Source: Chryseobacterium sp. OV279 (GTDB lineage Bacteria; Bacteroidota; Bacteroidia; Flavobacteriales; Weeksellaceae). From it: a stretch of 64,000 nucleotides of DNA. Below the pieces are notes generated by a model that was not told where the DNA came from, did not search any database, and saw nothing but the letters and a program-made list of their open reading frames with translations. Every line of letters begins with the position of its first letter. Position 1 is the first letter of the stretch. Positions 1-7,925 of this stretch are shown here, piece by piece. Where the stretch lies: positions 806,001-870,000 of the forward strand of contig NZ_FQUD01000003.1 of assembly GCF_900128945.1 (NCBI RefSeq). The letters are read 5' to 3'. The translations under genes and the position numbers were made by a program.

Positions 1-103
1 AGCCTGATTCTGCTTTTTGGTAATTGTAAAAAGGATCACTTAAAATTGTTTTGTCTTTGTACGTAAACAAAAAACAGTTTTGTCCTAAAAATTGTATTTT
101 CAT
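1..103 (-). CDS. MBL-fold metal-dependent hydrolase, N-terminal fragment
   Basis: Only the first 34 codons lie in the window; the gene runs off the left edge. The fragment reads MKIQFLGQNCFLFTYKD, then KTILSDPFYNY. This is the usual opening of UlaG/UPF0173-like metallo-beta-lactamase-fold proteins: first strand with LGQNCF (G-H/N-S/C-F), then a second strand ending in the DPF turn. The HxHxDH zinc motif would lie beyond the edge, so catalysis cannot be judged. It starts 17 bp after the stop of the membrane protein at 121-432, so the two are probably co-transcribed. Family assignment rests on the N-terminus alone. Confidence 0.6.
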   Translation of the reverse strand, partial: MKIQFLGQNCFLFTYKDKTILSDPFYNYQKAESG

Positions 104-120
104 TTTTAATGATTTTTAAA

Positions 121-432
121 TTAAGAGACAATCCGGGAATCTATGATGATTTCTTCAAAAGAATAAATTTCATATAATGCCCAAATTGTTACTATGATTA
201 TGAGAATTTGAAAGATGATGAGAACCCGTTTTACTTTTATTTTTTTCGTTAAAAGTAAAATTGAAAGTAAAAGATTAATGATTAGAAAAACCGTAAGCGC
301 CAAGGCAACCGGACTTATTTCTAAGAATAATTTTTTAAACCCTTCAAAGTAACTCATCAGTTCATACAAATATACCGTTGCCAACAAAATGGATAAGCAG
401 GAGGTTATTTTGTAGACTAAAGCATTCTTCAT
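121..432 (-). CDS. Small integral membrane protein of unknown function
   Basis: A 103-residue protein I do not recognise. It has three clear hydrophobic segments, about residues 8-28, 38-61 and 68-90. The second and third are separated by a short basic loop (KKIKVKR), which predicts a cytoplasmic loop there. The C-terminus is short and acidic (EEIIIDSR). No catalytic motif is visible. It sits 3 bp downstream of the SRPBCC gene and just upstream of the MBL-fold gene, so it is likely the middle cistron of a three-gene unit. Codon use matches its neighbours, which supports a real gene. Confidence 0.65.
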   Translation of the reverse strand: MKNALVYKITSCLSILLATVYLYELMSYFEGFKKLFLEISPVALALTVFLIINLLLSILLLTKKIKVKRVLIIFQILIIIVTIWALYEIYSFEEIIIDSRIVS

Positions 433-435
433 GTA

Positions 436-882
436 TTATTTCCGGGGAAATTTATCCTCAATGAGATTTAGTTTAATCCCATGTTCAAGATAAGCTTTAC
501 AACCGTCTAGAACTGTCGTAAAACCGCCAGTATTGTCATTAACCGTTCTGAGCAGGTCTTCACCCGATTGGGCAAAGCCATAGCTTTTAATAACCACCAG
601 CGTTCCTTTCTCCATTTCTTTAAATTCGTAATCTACTTGTACTGCCGGATCGCCCCACTCTGTTTTGATCAGTTGATTAGGAACAATATTGTGAACCTTT
701 ACATTGGATTTCACGCCATACATTTCCCATTCCCACGTCACAGATTTCCCTTCTTCCAGTTTCCCGGTAGATTTTGTAAACCAGAACTGTGTGGTCTTTT
801 CAGGATTGATAAATGCTTCAAAAACATCCGCAACCGGCTTTCTGATCAGCATCTGAGCTTCAACAAAAACATCAGTACTCAT
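436..882 (-). CDS. SRPBCC (AHSA1-type) ligand-binding protein
   Basis: A 148-residue protein of the START/Bet v1-like SRPBCC superfamily, AHSA1 branch. The N-terminus carries the typical pattern: AQMLIRKPVADVFEAFINPEK, with helix 1 and the (P)xxVFxAFxxPE signature, followed by TTQFWFTKSTGKLEEGKSVTW. The central WEWEMYGVKSNVKV and KTEWGDP strands form the cupped sheet, and the long C-terminal helix is FTTVLDGCKAYLEHGIKL. Such proteins bind hydrophobic ligands or act in stress or toxin-antitoxin-like units; the ligand cannot be read from the sequence. The length is normal for the family. Downstream lies a small membrane protein; upstream, 12 bp away, is the stop of menA, so it may be read through from the men genes. 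Confidence 0.85.
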   Translation of the reverse strand: MSTDVFVEAQMLIRKPVADVFEAFINPEKTTQFWFTKSTGKLEEGKSVTWEWEMYGVKSNVKVHNIVPNQLIKTEWGDPAVQVDYEFKEMEKGTLVVIKSYGFAQSGEDLLRTVNDNTGGFTTVLDGCKAYLEHGIKLNLIEDKFPRK

Positions 883-894
883 AGTGGTATTATT

Positions 895-1824
895 TTAGTT
901 AAAAAAGTTAAGTCCAAATGCTGTAAGAACTGCCATCATAAAAGTCATGATCCCAACCTGTTTCAGGTACTGGTCCAATTCTTTTGGTTCTTTTACAGTC
1001 ATGATATTTCTTCTCAACTTCATCAGTGGCAACAGCAGGATCATTACGATAAAAACGTAATAGTTCTGAGCCTGTATAAAGCCATTCACCCCTAAAAAGA
1101 CAAGGATTAAGATCAACGGGAGCTGCAACAGGATCATTTCATAGATCATTGCATTTTTAAAGCCTATTCTCAAGGCTAAACTGTTTTTCCCGGAAAGTCT
1201 ATCGCTTTCAATGTCTCTCATGTTATTCAGGTTTAAAACCGCCATACTCATCATTCCGATGGCTGTTCCCGGTAACAACATATCCCAGCTGAAGGTTTTT
1301 GTAAACAGAAAATAACTTCCGCATACCGAAACCAATCCGAAAAATACAAATACAAAAAGATCTCCCAATCCCATGTATCCATAAGGTTTCTTTCCTACCG
1401 TATAACCAATGGCTGCTAAAATACAGGCAACGCCCAATCCAATGAAAGTGTAAAACTCTTTCATGAAATCAGGAAAAAATGCCACATATAAAAGCCCGAT
1501 GGTTGCCACAAAAGACAATACAGAAAAAAGAATGACTGCATTTTTCATCTGCTTTGCCGAAATTCTTCCTGAGGCTACCGCTCTTGCTTCCGCTTCATTG
1601 ATTCTTTTGGCATCAGTTCCTTTTACGCCGTCACCGTAGTCATTGGCATAGTTTGATAAAATCTGATACAACAGCGTTACTAAAAGAGCCAGAGCAAAAA
1701 TTCTCCAGTCCCATATTCCGCCTTCACGGTAAAGCCTCCATTTTGCAATGAAAGCCCCCATAATAATTCCGCTTAATGACAGCGGTAAAGTTCTTAGCCT
1801 TGCGGCTTTTATCCAATCCGACAT
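895..1824 (-). CDS. menA: 1,4-dihydroxy-2-naphthoate polyprenyltransferase (MenA)
   Basis: Joins a polyprenyl chain to 1,4-dihydroxy-2-naphthoate to give demethylmenaquinone, the membrane step of menaquinone synthesis. The 309-residue protein has the UbiA-family features: the first Asp-rich motif NYANDYGDGVKGTD at about residues 58-71 binds Mg-diphosphate, followed by the basic stretch AKRINEAEARA, and a second motif NNMRDIESDRLSGK lies near residue 200. Eight or nine membrane segments are visible. The N-terminus SDWIKAARLRTLPLSLSGI is the standard MenA opening. It follows menB after 75 bp, and that gap holds a hairpin (1844-1890), so the two genes are probably one transcript. Confidence 0.95.
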   Translation of the reverse strand: MSDWIKAARLRTLPLSLSGIIMGAFIAKWRLYREGGIWDWRIFALALLVTLLYQILSNYANDYGDGVKGTDAKRINEAEARAVASGRISAKQMKNAVILFSVLSFVATIGLLYVAFFPDFMKEFYTFIGLGVACILAAIGYTVGKKPYGYMGLGDLFVFVFFGLVSVCGSYFLFTKTFSWDMLLPGTAIGMMSMAVLNLNNMRDIESDRLSGKNSLALRIGFKNAMIYEMILLQLPLILILVFLGVNGFIQAQNYYVFIVMILLLPLMKLRRNIMTVKEPKELDQYLKQVGIMTFMMAVLTAFGLNFFN

Positions 1825-1843
1825 AATATATAAGTAATGGGTA

Positions 1844-1890
1844 ATGAGTAATAAGTAATGGGAAAATATTGCCGATTACTTATTGCTCAT
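1844..1890. repeat. Imperfect inverted repeat between menB and menA
   Basis: The left arm at 1844-1859 is ATGAGTAATAAGTAAT and the right arm at 1875-1890 is ATTACTTATTGCTCAT; they pair at 15 of 16 positions with a 15-nt loop. There is no U-tract right after the stem, so it does not look like a strong terminator. The left arm is part of a longer GTAATGGGTAATGAGTAAT phrase that recurs, inverted, at 7401-7426. Confidence 0.7.
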
Positions 1891-1899
1891 CACTGATAT

Positions 1900-2736
1900 T
1901 TAAGAGATCCATTGATTTTCTCCGAAGTCCGGTTTTCTTTTTTCAAGGAATGCATTTCTTCCTTCCTGCGCTTCTTCCGTCATGTACGCTAAACGGGTGG
2001 CTTCACCGGCAAATACCTGCTGGCCAACCATTCCGTCGTCTGTAAGGTTCATGGCGAATTTCAGCATTCTGATAGACAGTGGAGATTTAGCTAAAATTTC
2101 CTGTGCCCATTCGTATGCTGTATCTTCTAATTCAGCGTGTGGAATTACAGCGTTCACCATTCCCATATCCATCGCTTCCTGAGCTGAATAATTTCTTCCT
2201 AAAAAGAATATTTCACGGGCTTTTTTCTGACCTACCATTTTTGCCAGGTAAGCAGATCCGTATCCACCGTCAAAACTTGTTACATCCGCATCAGTCTGCT
2301 TGAAAATAGCATGCTCTTTACTCGCTAAAGTAAGATCACACACCACGTGAAGTGAATGTCCGCCACCCACAGCCCATCCCGGAACAACCGCGATCACCAC
2401 CTTTGGCATGAAACGGATCAGACGCTGAACTTCAAGAATATTCAGACGATGTCTTCCATCTTCTCCTACATATCCCTGGTGTCCTCTCGCTTTCTGATCT
2501 CCTCCGCTACAAAAAGCCCAGCCTCCGTCTTTAGGACTTGGCCCTTCTCCGGTAAGCAAAACAACACCTATTGAGGAATCCTCAGAGGCGTCATAAAAAG
2601 CATCATACAGTTCGGAAGTAGTTTTTGGGCGAAAAGCATTTCGAAGTTCTGGTCTGTTAAAAGCAATTCTTGCTACACCATTACATTTTTTATAGGTAAT
2701 ATCTTCGTATTCTTTGACGGTTTTCCACTCTATCAT
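1900..2736 (-). CDS. menB: 1,4-dihydroxy-2-naphthoyl-CoA synthase (MenB)
   Basis: Crotonase-fold enzyme that closes the second ring of o-succinylbenzoyl-CoA (Dieckmann-type) to form DHNA-CoA in menaquinone synthesis. Key blocks are RIAFNRPELRNAFRPKT, the oxyanion-hole region SGGDQKARGHQGY, GWAVGGGHSLHVVCDLTLAS and QTDADVTSFDGGYGSAYLA, all diagnostic for MenB rather than general enoyl-CoA hydratases. The 278-residue start at ATG 2736 (MIEWKTVKEYED) is chosen because a longer frame begins at TTG 2757, which is the end of a TATCTTTG -7 promoter element. menA follows downstream. Confidence 0.96.
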   Translation of the reverse strand: MIEWKTVKEYEDITYKKCNGVARIAFNRPELRNAFRPKTTSELYDAFYDASEDSSIGVVLLTGEGPSPKDGGWAFCSGGDQKARGHQGYVGEDGRHRLNILEVQRLIRFMPKVVIAVVPGWAVGGGHSLHVVCDLTLASKEHAIFKQTDADVTSFDGGYGSAYLAKMVGQKKAREIFFLGRNYSAQEAMDMGMVNAVIPHAELEDTAYEWAQEILAKSPLSIRMLKFAMNLTDDGMVGQQVFAGEATRLAYMTEEAQEGRNAFLEKRKPDFGENQWIS

Positions 2737-2754
2737 CTTGTAAAAAATTTTTCT

Positions 2755-2762
2755 CAAAGATA
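2755..2762 (-). promoter_or_regulatory. Promoter -7 element for menB-menA
   Basis: On the minus strand the sequence reads TATCTTTG, an exact match to the Bacteroidota -7 consensus TAnnTTTG, about 19 bp upstream of the menB ATG. No convincing -33 box is seen. Confidence 0.55.
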
Positions 2763-2840
2763 CGGAATTACAGAGAATTTTTAAGGTGAAATTTAACGAT
2801 AATAACAGGAAAAAACAGAGGTCTTTTTCGGATCATGAAA

Positions 2841-2876
2841 AACAAAAGCCGAAACATTTCTGTTCCGGCTTTGTTT
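2841..2876 (-). terminator. Terminator of the TPR protein gene
   Basis: Stem of AAAGCCG with CGGCTTT around a loop, with A/T-rich flanks, 20 bp after the stop at 2897. Confidence 0.7.
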
Positions 2877-2896
2877 ATTATTCAATTAAAGAATGA

Positions 2897-3922
2897 CTAT
2901 TTCGGCTGTCCTTTAAGCTCAGTTTCTTTAGCTTTCATTTCTTTAACTTTGTCCATGTTTTTAGTGACTACATAGATCTCTTTCAAGGCAGTAACCGCAT
3001 CGATGTTCTTTGGTGCAGCTTTGTACCATCCTTCAGCATAAGGAAGTGCTTTCGCAAATCTCTCTCTTCTTGCATCAATCAGCTTGGTAGCTTCATCCGG
3101 CTTTTCTTTTCTTGTCGCGTTGATCTGGTCTACGATTTTAGAATCGTCCCCGATTACGCTGTATACAAGGTTCTGATAAGCGTTATCAAAGTCAGGCTTG
3201 ATCTCGATTGCTTTTTTGAATGACGCGATAGCATCTTCCAAAGAAGCAGGATTTTTGGACTGCATTACCCCAAGATTGTACCAATTGGTAGCATCGTTCG
3301 GGTTTTTAGTCAACTGTTCTTTAAGAGTTCCGATAAACTTTTCCGTATTTCCGGACTCGTAATACGCAGTACCCTGAGCATCTTTAAGTTTAGCATTGTT
3401 AGGATATTTTGCCAATCCTTTTTCAATGATCGCTAATGCTTCATTAGGCTTTTTTGCATTAAGAAGCAATGTAGTTAGTGTTTCATAAAGATCCGGTTCA
3501 ACACTTGGAGTCTGTTCAGTTTTAAAATCTGAATAGTCACTGTTCTTCTTCATAAGATCCCAGGTTGTTTTATCCAAAGGAACTACCTGTCCGGACTTTT
3601 TCTCTTTTGCAGTATACGTAGTCTGAATACCCGTAAAACCGGAATTGATAAGCTCTGTGTATATCTTGATCGCTTCGTCGCTGTTATTTGCTAACGCATA
3701 ACTCAACCCTGCATAATACATGTATATCTTATCTTCCTGTCCATTCGTTTTTAGCAAGTTATATACTTCTAAAAACTTCGGTGCAGCAACGGTGTAATTT
3801 TTTGCAGTATATGCATCCATTGCCGCTTTATTCGTTTCCTGTAACTTGGCATTTACATCGCCCTTCTGACCGAAAACGAAAGCAGAAGCTACGATTGCTA
3901 TACCTAAAATGAGTTTCTTCAT
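2897..3922 (-). CDS. Secreted tetratricopeptide-repeat protein
   Basis: A 341-residue protein with a Sec signal peptide (MKKLILGIAIVASAFVFGQK, cleavage probably after FG) and several TPR-like helix pairs. One set is at residues 35-85 (AAPKFLEVYNLL, YMYYAGLSYALANNSDEAIKIYTELI). Another is at 145-250 (NEALAIIEKGLAKYPNNAKL, ATNWYNLGVMQSKNP, AIASFKKAIEIKPDFDNAYQNL). A Lys/Glu-rich tail ends the protein. It is probably a periplasmic scaffold; the partner is unknown. It lies 28 bp downstream of gyrA on the same strand and is followed by a terminator, so it may share the gyrA transcript. In Flavobacteriia a TPR protein next to gyrA is a familiar arrangement (recalled, not checked). Confidence 0.85.
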   Translation of the reverse strand: MKKLILGIAIVASAFVFGQKGDVNAKLQETNKAAMDAYTAKNYTVAAPKFLEVYNLLKTNGQEDKIYMYYAGLSYALANNSDEAIKIYTELINSGFTGIQTTYTAKEKKSGQVVPLDKTTWDLMKKNSDYSDFKTEQTPSVEPDLYETLTTLLLNAKKPNEALAIIEKGLAKYPNNAKLKDAQGTAYYESGNTEKFIGTLKEQLTKNPNDATNWYNLGVMQSKNPASLEDAIASFKKAIEIKPDFDNAYQNLVYSVIGDDSKIVDQINATRKEKPDEATKLIDARRERFAKALPYAEGWYKAAPKNIDAVTALKEIYVVTKNMDKVKEMKAKETELKGQPK

Positions 3923-3950
3923 AATAACTATATTATATTAATTGTACATT

Positions 3951-6533
3951 TTACTCTTCAGAATCAGAATTCTCATTTTCCTCAGCCGGACTTTCGTTTT
4001 CAGCCTGAGGTGTATTGTTTTCCTGGTTATCAGCTACAATTTCAGTTCCTTCTGCATTTTCTTCAGAGTCATCTTCAACATCTTTATCCATTTCTACTTT
4101 TGCAATCGCTGCAATTTCGTCATTTTTCTTAAGGTTGATCATTCTTACGCCCTGAGTATTTCTACCCATTACTCTCATTTCATCCATATTCATTCTGATG
4201 GCAACACCCGACTTATTGATGATCATCAATCCGTCTTCGTCTGTCACATTCTGAATAGCAATCAGATGTCCTGTTTTTTCGGTAATGTTCAGGGTGATAA
4301 CTCCTTTTCCTCCTCTGTTGGTTTCTCTGTAGTCTAAAACAGCCGTTCTTTTTCCATATCCTTTTTCAGATACAACAAGAACCGTTTCATTTTCAAGATC
4401 ATTCACAACAATCATACCAATTGCTTCATCATCATCTTCCATGCTGATCCCACGAACCCCGATAGATCCTCTACCTACTTCTCTTACTTTTTCTTCAGGG
4501 AAACGGATACATTTACCGTTTTTAGTAGCGATCATGATCTGAGAAGTACCGTTGGTTAAGTAAGCACCTAACAACTGGTCATTATCTCTGATCTCAATAG
4601 CATTTACACCATTTACCCTTGGTCTTGAATACGCTTCAAGAGACGTTTTCTTAATAGTACCGTTCTTGGTTACCATTACTACGCTCATTTGATTGACATA
4701 TTCAGCATCCTTCAGGTTGTTGGTTCTGATATAAGCTTTGATCTTGTCATCCTGTTCGATGTTGATCAGGTTTTGTACCGCTCTTCCTTTTGAAGTTTTA
4801 GATCCTTCAGGAATTTCAAATACTCTTAACCAGTAACATCTTCCTTTTTCTGTAAAGAACAACATATACTGGTGATTGGTTGCAGAAACGATGTACTCAA
4901 GGAAATCTTCATCCCTTGTAGTTGCCGCTCTGTTTCCTACCCCTCCTCTGCTCTGAATTTTGTATTCAGAAAGAGACGTTCTCTTAACATATCCTGCGTG
5001 CGAAATAGTAAGAACTACTGCTTCGTTCGGGATGATGTCTTCGATAGACATTTCACCTCCTGAGAAGTCGATGGCAGTTCTTCTTTCGTCACCATATCTT
5101 TCTTTAATTTCAGCCAATTCTTCTTTGATGATCTCGAATCTTCTCGGCTCGTTCGCTAAGATGTCTTCCAAGTTCATGATTTCTTTCATGATGGCATCGT
5201 ACTCGTCACGGATCTTATCAAGCTCCATTCCTGTAAGACGGGCCAATCTCAGATCAAGAATAGCCTGAGCCTGGATATCAGAAAGATCAAATGCTTCGAT
5301 CAAACCTTCTTTTGCACCCTGAGGGTTAGCACTGTGACGGATGATGGCGATAGCTCTGTCTAATGAATCCTGAGCACCAATCACCTTCATGAAACCTTCT
5401 AAGATATGCGCTCTTTCTCTCGCTTTCTTAAGCTCAAAATGAGTTCTTCTTACAATGACTTCATGTCTGTGCTCTACAAAGTGATGAATGATATCTTTTA
5501 AATTCAGCTGTTCCGGTCTTCCTTTAACCAATGCAATATTATTCACACTGAAAGAAGTCTGAAGCGCTGTATACTTATATAATAAGTTTAAGACAACATT
5601 AGGAATCGCATCATTTTTCAGTTCATAAACGACACGCAGACCATTTCTGTCCGATTCGTCTCTGATCTCATGAATTCCTACAATTTTATCATCTTTAACC
5701 AGTTCAGCTGTTCTGGCGATCATATCCGCCTTATTGACCTGGTAAGGAACTTCTGTAACGATAATCGCGTTTCTGTTTCCGATTTCCTCGAAATTCACTT
5801 TTGCTCTTAATACAACTCTTCCTCTTCCTGTGTGGAAAGCGTCTCTTACCCCGTCGTAACCGTAGATAATACCTCCTGTAGGGAAATCCGGTGCTGTAAT
5901 GTGGTGCATCAATTCATCGATCGTAATATCTTTATTATCGATATAAGCAGTGATGGCATCTACAGATTCTGATAAGTTGTGTGGCGCCATATTGGTTGCC
6001 ATACCTACTGCAATACCCGATGTTCCGTTCACTAATAACGTTGGAATTTTTGTAGGCATAACGGTAGGCTCCGTCATACTATCATCGAAGTTATTCTGAA
6101 AGTCAACGGTTTCTTTATCTAAATCAGAAAGAATATCATCAGATATTTTTTTCAATCTTGCTTCCGTATAACGCATTGCTGCAGGCGGGTCGCCGTCCAT
6201 TGAACCGAAGTTACCCTGTCCGTCCACCTGAGGATAACGCAAGCTCCAAGGCTGCGCCATTCTTACCATCGCATCGTAAACAGAAGAGTCACCATGCGGG
6301 TGGTATTTACCTAAAACATCCCCAACAATTCTGGCAGATTTTAAATATTTTCTATTAGAAAAAACCCCTAATCCATACATACCATACAGTACTCTTCTAT
6401 GAACGGGTTTAAGGCCGTCTCTTACGTCCGGCAACGCTCTTGAAACGATAACCGACATCGAATAATCGATATAAGACGATTTCATTTCATCAACAATGTT
6501 GATAGGAATCAGTCTTTCTCCTTCTTTTTGCAT
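3951..6533 (-). CDS. gyrA: DNA gyrase subunit A
   Basis: Catalytic subunit of the type II topoisomerase that introduces negative supercoils. The 860-residue protein has the winged-helix/tower domain, with the catalytic Tyr122 in AAMRYTEARL, and the HPHGDSSVYDAMVRMAQPW segment. Counted from ATG 6533, Ser83 and Asp87 (E. coli numbering coincides) are the quinolone-sensitive residues. The C-terminal beta-pinwheel contains a GyrA-box variant QSRGGVGNR near residue 525, and the protein ends in a 60-residue acidic tail rich in Glu and Asn. The GyrA-box position favours GyrA over ParC. A longer start at 6539 would use TTG; ATG 6533 (MQKEGERLIPINI) matches the family. Confidence 0.96.
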   Translation of the reverse strand: MQKEGERLIPINIVDEMKSSYIDYSMSVIVSRALPDVRDGLKPVHRRVLYGMYGLGVFSNRKYLKSARIVGDVLGKYHPHGDSSVYDAMVRMAQPWSLRYPQVDGQGNFGSMDGDPPAAMRYTEARLKKISDDILSDLDKETVDFQNNFDDSMTEPTVMPTKIPTLLVNGTSGIAVGMATNMAPHNLSESVDAITAYIDNKDITIDELMHHITAPDFPTGGIIYGYDGVRDAFHTGRGRVVLRAKVNFEEIGNRNAIIVTEVPYQVNKADMIARTAELVKDDKIVGIHEIRDESDRNGLRVVYELKNDAIPNVVLNLLYKYTALQTSFSVNNIALVKGRPEQLNLKDIIHHFVEHRHEVIVRRTHFELKKARERAHILEGFMKVIGAQDSLDRAIAIIRHSANPQGAKEGLIEAFDLSDIQAQAILDLRLARLTGMELDKIRDEYDAIMKEIMNLEDILANEPRRFEIIKEELAEIKERYGDERRTAIDFSGGEMSIEDIIPNEAVVLTISHAGYVKRTSLSEYKIQSRGGVGNRAATTRDEDFLEYIVSATNHQYMLFFTEKGRCYWLRVFEIPEGSKTSKGRAVQNLINIEQDDKIKAYIRTNNLKDAEYVNQMSVVMVTKNGTIKKTSLEAYSRPRVNGVNAIEIRDNDQLLGAYLTNGTSQIMIATKNGKCIRFPEEKVREVGRGSIGVRGISMEDDDEAIGMIVVNDLENETVLVVSEKGYGKRTAVLDYRETNRGGKGVITLNITEKTGHLIAIQNVTDEDGLMIINKSGVAIRMNMDEMRVMGRNTQGVRMINLKKNDEIAAIAKVEMDKDVEDDSEENAEGTEIVADNQENNTPQAENESPAEENENSDSEE

Positions 6534-6681
6534 AAACAAATTTTATTATAATGACAGTCAGACCTTTAGCTGTGCGTCTGAAAATTATTTATTTCCAATT
6601 TTTATTAACGGGCTAATTTACGAAATTTTTACCGATTTTTGTGCTAGAATTTATCCACAAAATCTTAAAAATTCATAAAAT

Positions 6682-6996
6682 ATGAGCTTATTGAGTATAA
6701 CTTTCCACTGCACGAAAAACAATATTGAAGAATGGGAAAATTATATTGACGAAACACTGGTCCAGATGGCCGAAAACCTGATGGACGTCAACAAATATAT
6801 TCTTTCTGAAGTACACACAGATTATATAGACGAAGGTAAGAATTATAATCTTCTTTTGATTTTTGACAATGAAGACCTCAGGGAAGACTTCATTAAAAGT
6901 GAAATGCTGAACATTGCAGAAAGGGTCGAGAAAAAATTCGGAACCGAGGTAATGATCTTCAATACATTCCTGAATCCTAAAAAATCCAGATTTTAA
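6682..6996 (+). CDS. DUF4286 family protein
   Basis: A 104-residue cytosolic protein of the DUF4286 family (function unknown, common in Bacteroidota). It begins MSLLSITFHCTKNNIEEWENYIDE and shows an alpha/beta pattern resembling a small ferredoxin-like dimeric barrel: a strand, an amphipathic helix (WENYIDETLVQMAENL), strands (KYILSEVHTDY, NYNLLLIFDN), a second helix (LREDFIKSEMLNIAERVEKKF) and a final strand (EVMIFNTFLNPK). No catalytic residues stand out. It is transcribed divergently from gyrA across a 148-bp intergenic region and ends at a shared bidirectional terminator. Confidence 0.8.
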   Translation: MSLLSITFHCTKNNIEEWENYIDETLVQMAENLMDVNKYILSEVHTDYIDEGKNYNLLLIFDNEDLREDFIKSEMLNIAERVEKKFGTEVMIFNTFLNPKKSRF

Positions 6997-7005
6997 ATAT
7001 AAATC

Positions 7006-7035
7006 AAAAGCCCTGAAAAAATCAGGGCTTTTTTA
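7006..7035. terminator. Bidirectional terminator between convergent genes
   Basis: An 11-bp perfect stem, AAAAGCCCTGA with TCAGGGCTTTT, around a short A-loop and flanked by T and A tracts. It serves the + gene ending at 6996 and the - gene ending at 7042. Confidence 0.9.
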
Positions 7036-7041
7036 TTTTTC

Positions 7042-7275
7042 TCAATCTCTGTGATGTTTCTTTCCTTTGTGTCTGTGGCCGCGGCCTCTGTCGTCATCGT
7101 CGTAATAATACACTCTTTTTTTCACATGTCCCGGAGCATAATACCTTGCACTTCCCCCATACATTTTCTTGGCGTGTCCCGGTGGAACCCTTCTCACGTG
7201 CTGATCATGCACTACACATGATGACAACATGAACAGGACCGTTACGACTCCCGTCATTTTAATCAAACTTTTCAT
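7042..7275 (-). CDS. Small His/Arg-rich lipoprotein
   Basis: A 77-residue predicted lipoprotein. The signal ends in the lipobox LSSC (Cys20), and the mature part is highly charged: HVRRVPPGHAKKMYGGSAR, then APGHVKKRVYYYDDDDRGRGHRHKGKKHHRD. The repeated PGHxKK unit (two copies, about residues 32 and 48) and the polar His/Lys tail are familiar from small flavobacterial surface or periplasmic proteins. A metal-binding or cell-wall-contact role is only a guess from the composition. It is a single-gene unit with the terminator at 7006-7035. Confidence 0.75.
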   Translation of the reverse strand: MKSLIKMTGVVTVLFMLSSCVVHDQHVRRVPPGHAKKMYGGSARYYAPGHVKKRVYYYDDDDRGRGHRHKGKKHHRD

Positions 7276-7400
7276 TTTCTACTTTTTCAAATTTCAGTAG
7301 GGAAATAACAAGGTTGATGCCAAAATGAATTGGAGTGTTTCAGAGTGGCAGTATTTACAATTTAAAAATTGAAAGATTTAATTATTTAAGCATTAAAAAT

Positions 7401-7426
7401 TGCCCATTACCCATTACTCATTATTT
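7401..7426. repeat. Short intergenic repeat, GTAATGGGTAATGAGTAAT type
   Basis: Reads CCCATTACCCATTACTCATT on the + strand, the reverse complement of the phrase at 1834-1855. It lies just after the stop of the GNAT gene at 7425. Phrases of this type recur between genes in this window. Confidence 0.5.
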
Positions 7427-7919
7427 ATTGTATTAATTCGCTTCTCTTTTCCATCAGGATAACATCTTTCCACTGGCCGTTCAATTTTCCGATTTTCTTG
7501 CGGACACCTACGGTTCTGAAGCCGTTTTTCTGATGAAATCTTACGGATGCTTCATTTTCCGGGAAGATACTGGCCTGTAATGTCCAGAATCCGTGGCTTT
7601 CGCTGTCGAGAATCATCTTTTTCAGCAGCACTGACCCTAAACCTTTCCCCTGATAAGAATTCTCAAAATAAATGCTTACTTCAGCCACTCCTTTATAACA
7701 TTCCCTTTTGCTTACCAGTTTCAAAGCGCACCACCCTACTATTTCGTTGGTTTCATTTTCCAGAACCCACCGGCAGTCGTTGAAATATTCCATATTCCAG
7801 GCTTCGGCTGTAGGAACTTCGGTTTCAAAAGTAGCCATGCCGCCTTCCAGTCCCTGTCTGAATATTTCCAACACCCTTTTTTCGTCGCTGGGAAGCATTT
7901 CGCGTAATTCGTAATTCAT
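7425..7919 (-). CDS. GNAT N-acetyltransferase (phosphinothricin-acetyltransferase-like)
   Basis: A 164-residue acetyl-CoA-dependent acetyltransferase. The order of elements is that of the GNAT fold: beta1-alpha1 (YELREMLPSDEKRVLEIFRQGL), the substrate loop GGMATFETEVPT, the central strands WVLENETNEIVGWCALKLVS and YKGVAEVSIYFENSYQG, and the acetyl-CoA loop QGKGLGSVLLKKMILDSE (Q/RxxGxG/A, about residues 95-112). The C-terminal VRFHQKNGFRTVGVR and WKDVILMEK are as in the Pat/Bar group, which acetylates amines of small molecules such as phosphinothricin or methionine sulfoximine. The real substrate is not known. It starts 6 bp after the YetF-like gene and is probably co-transcribed with it. Confidence 0.85.
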   Translation of the reverse strand: MNYELREMLPSDEKRVLEIFRQGLEGGMATFETEVPTAEAWNMEYFNDCRWVLENETNEIVGWCALKLVSKRECYKGVAEVSIYFENSYQGKGLGSVLLKKMILDSESHGFWTLQASIFPENEASVRFHQKNGFRTVGVRKKIGKLNGQWKDVILMEKRSELIQ

Positions 7920-7925
7920 ACTATT

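Noticed and set aside
568..1095. 175-codon + strand frame opposite the SRPBCC and menA genes
   Set aside because: It lies antisense to two confidently identified genes, has no recognisable domain and its codon use is that of a shadow frame.
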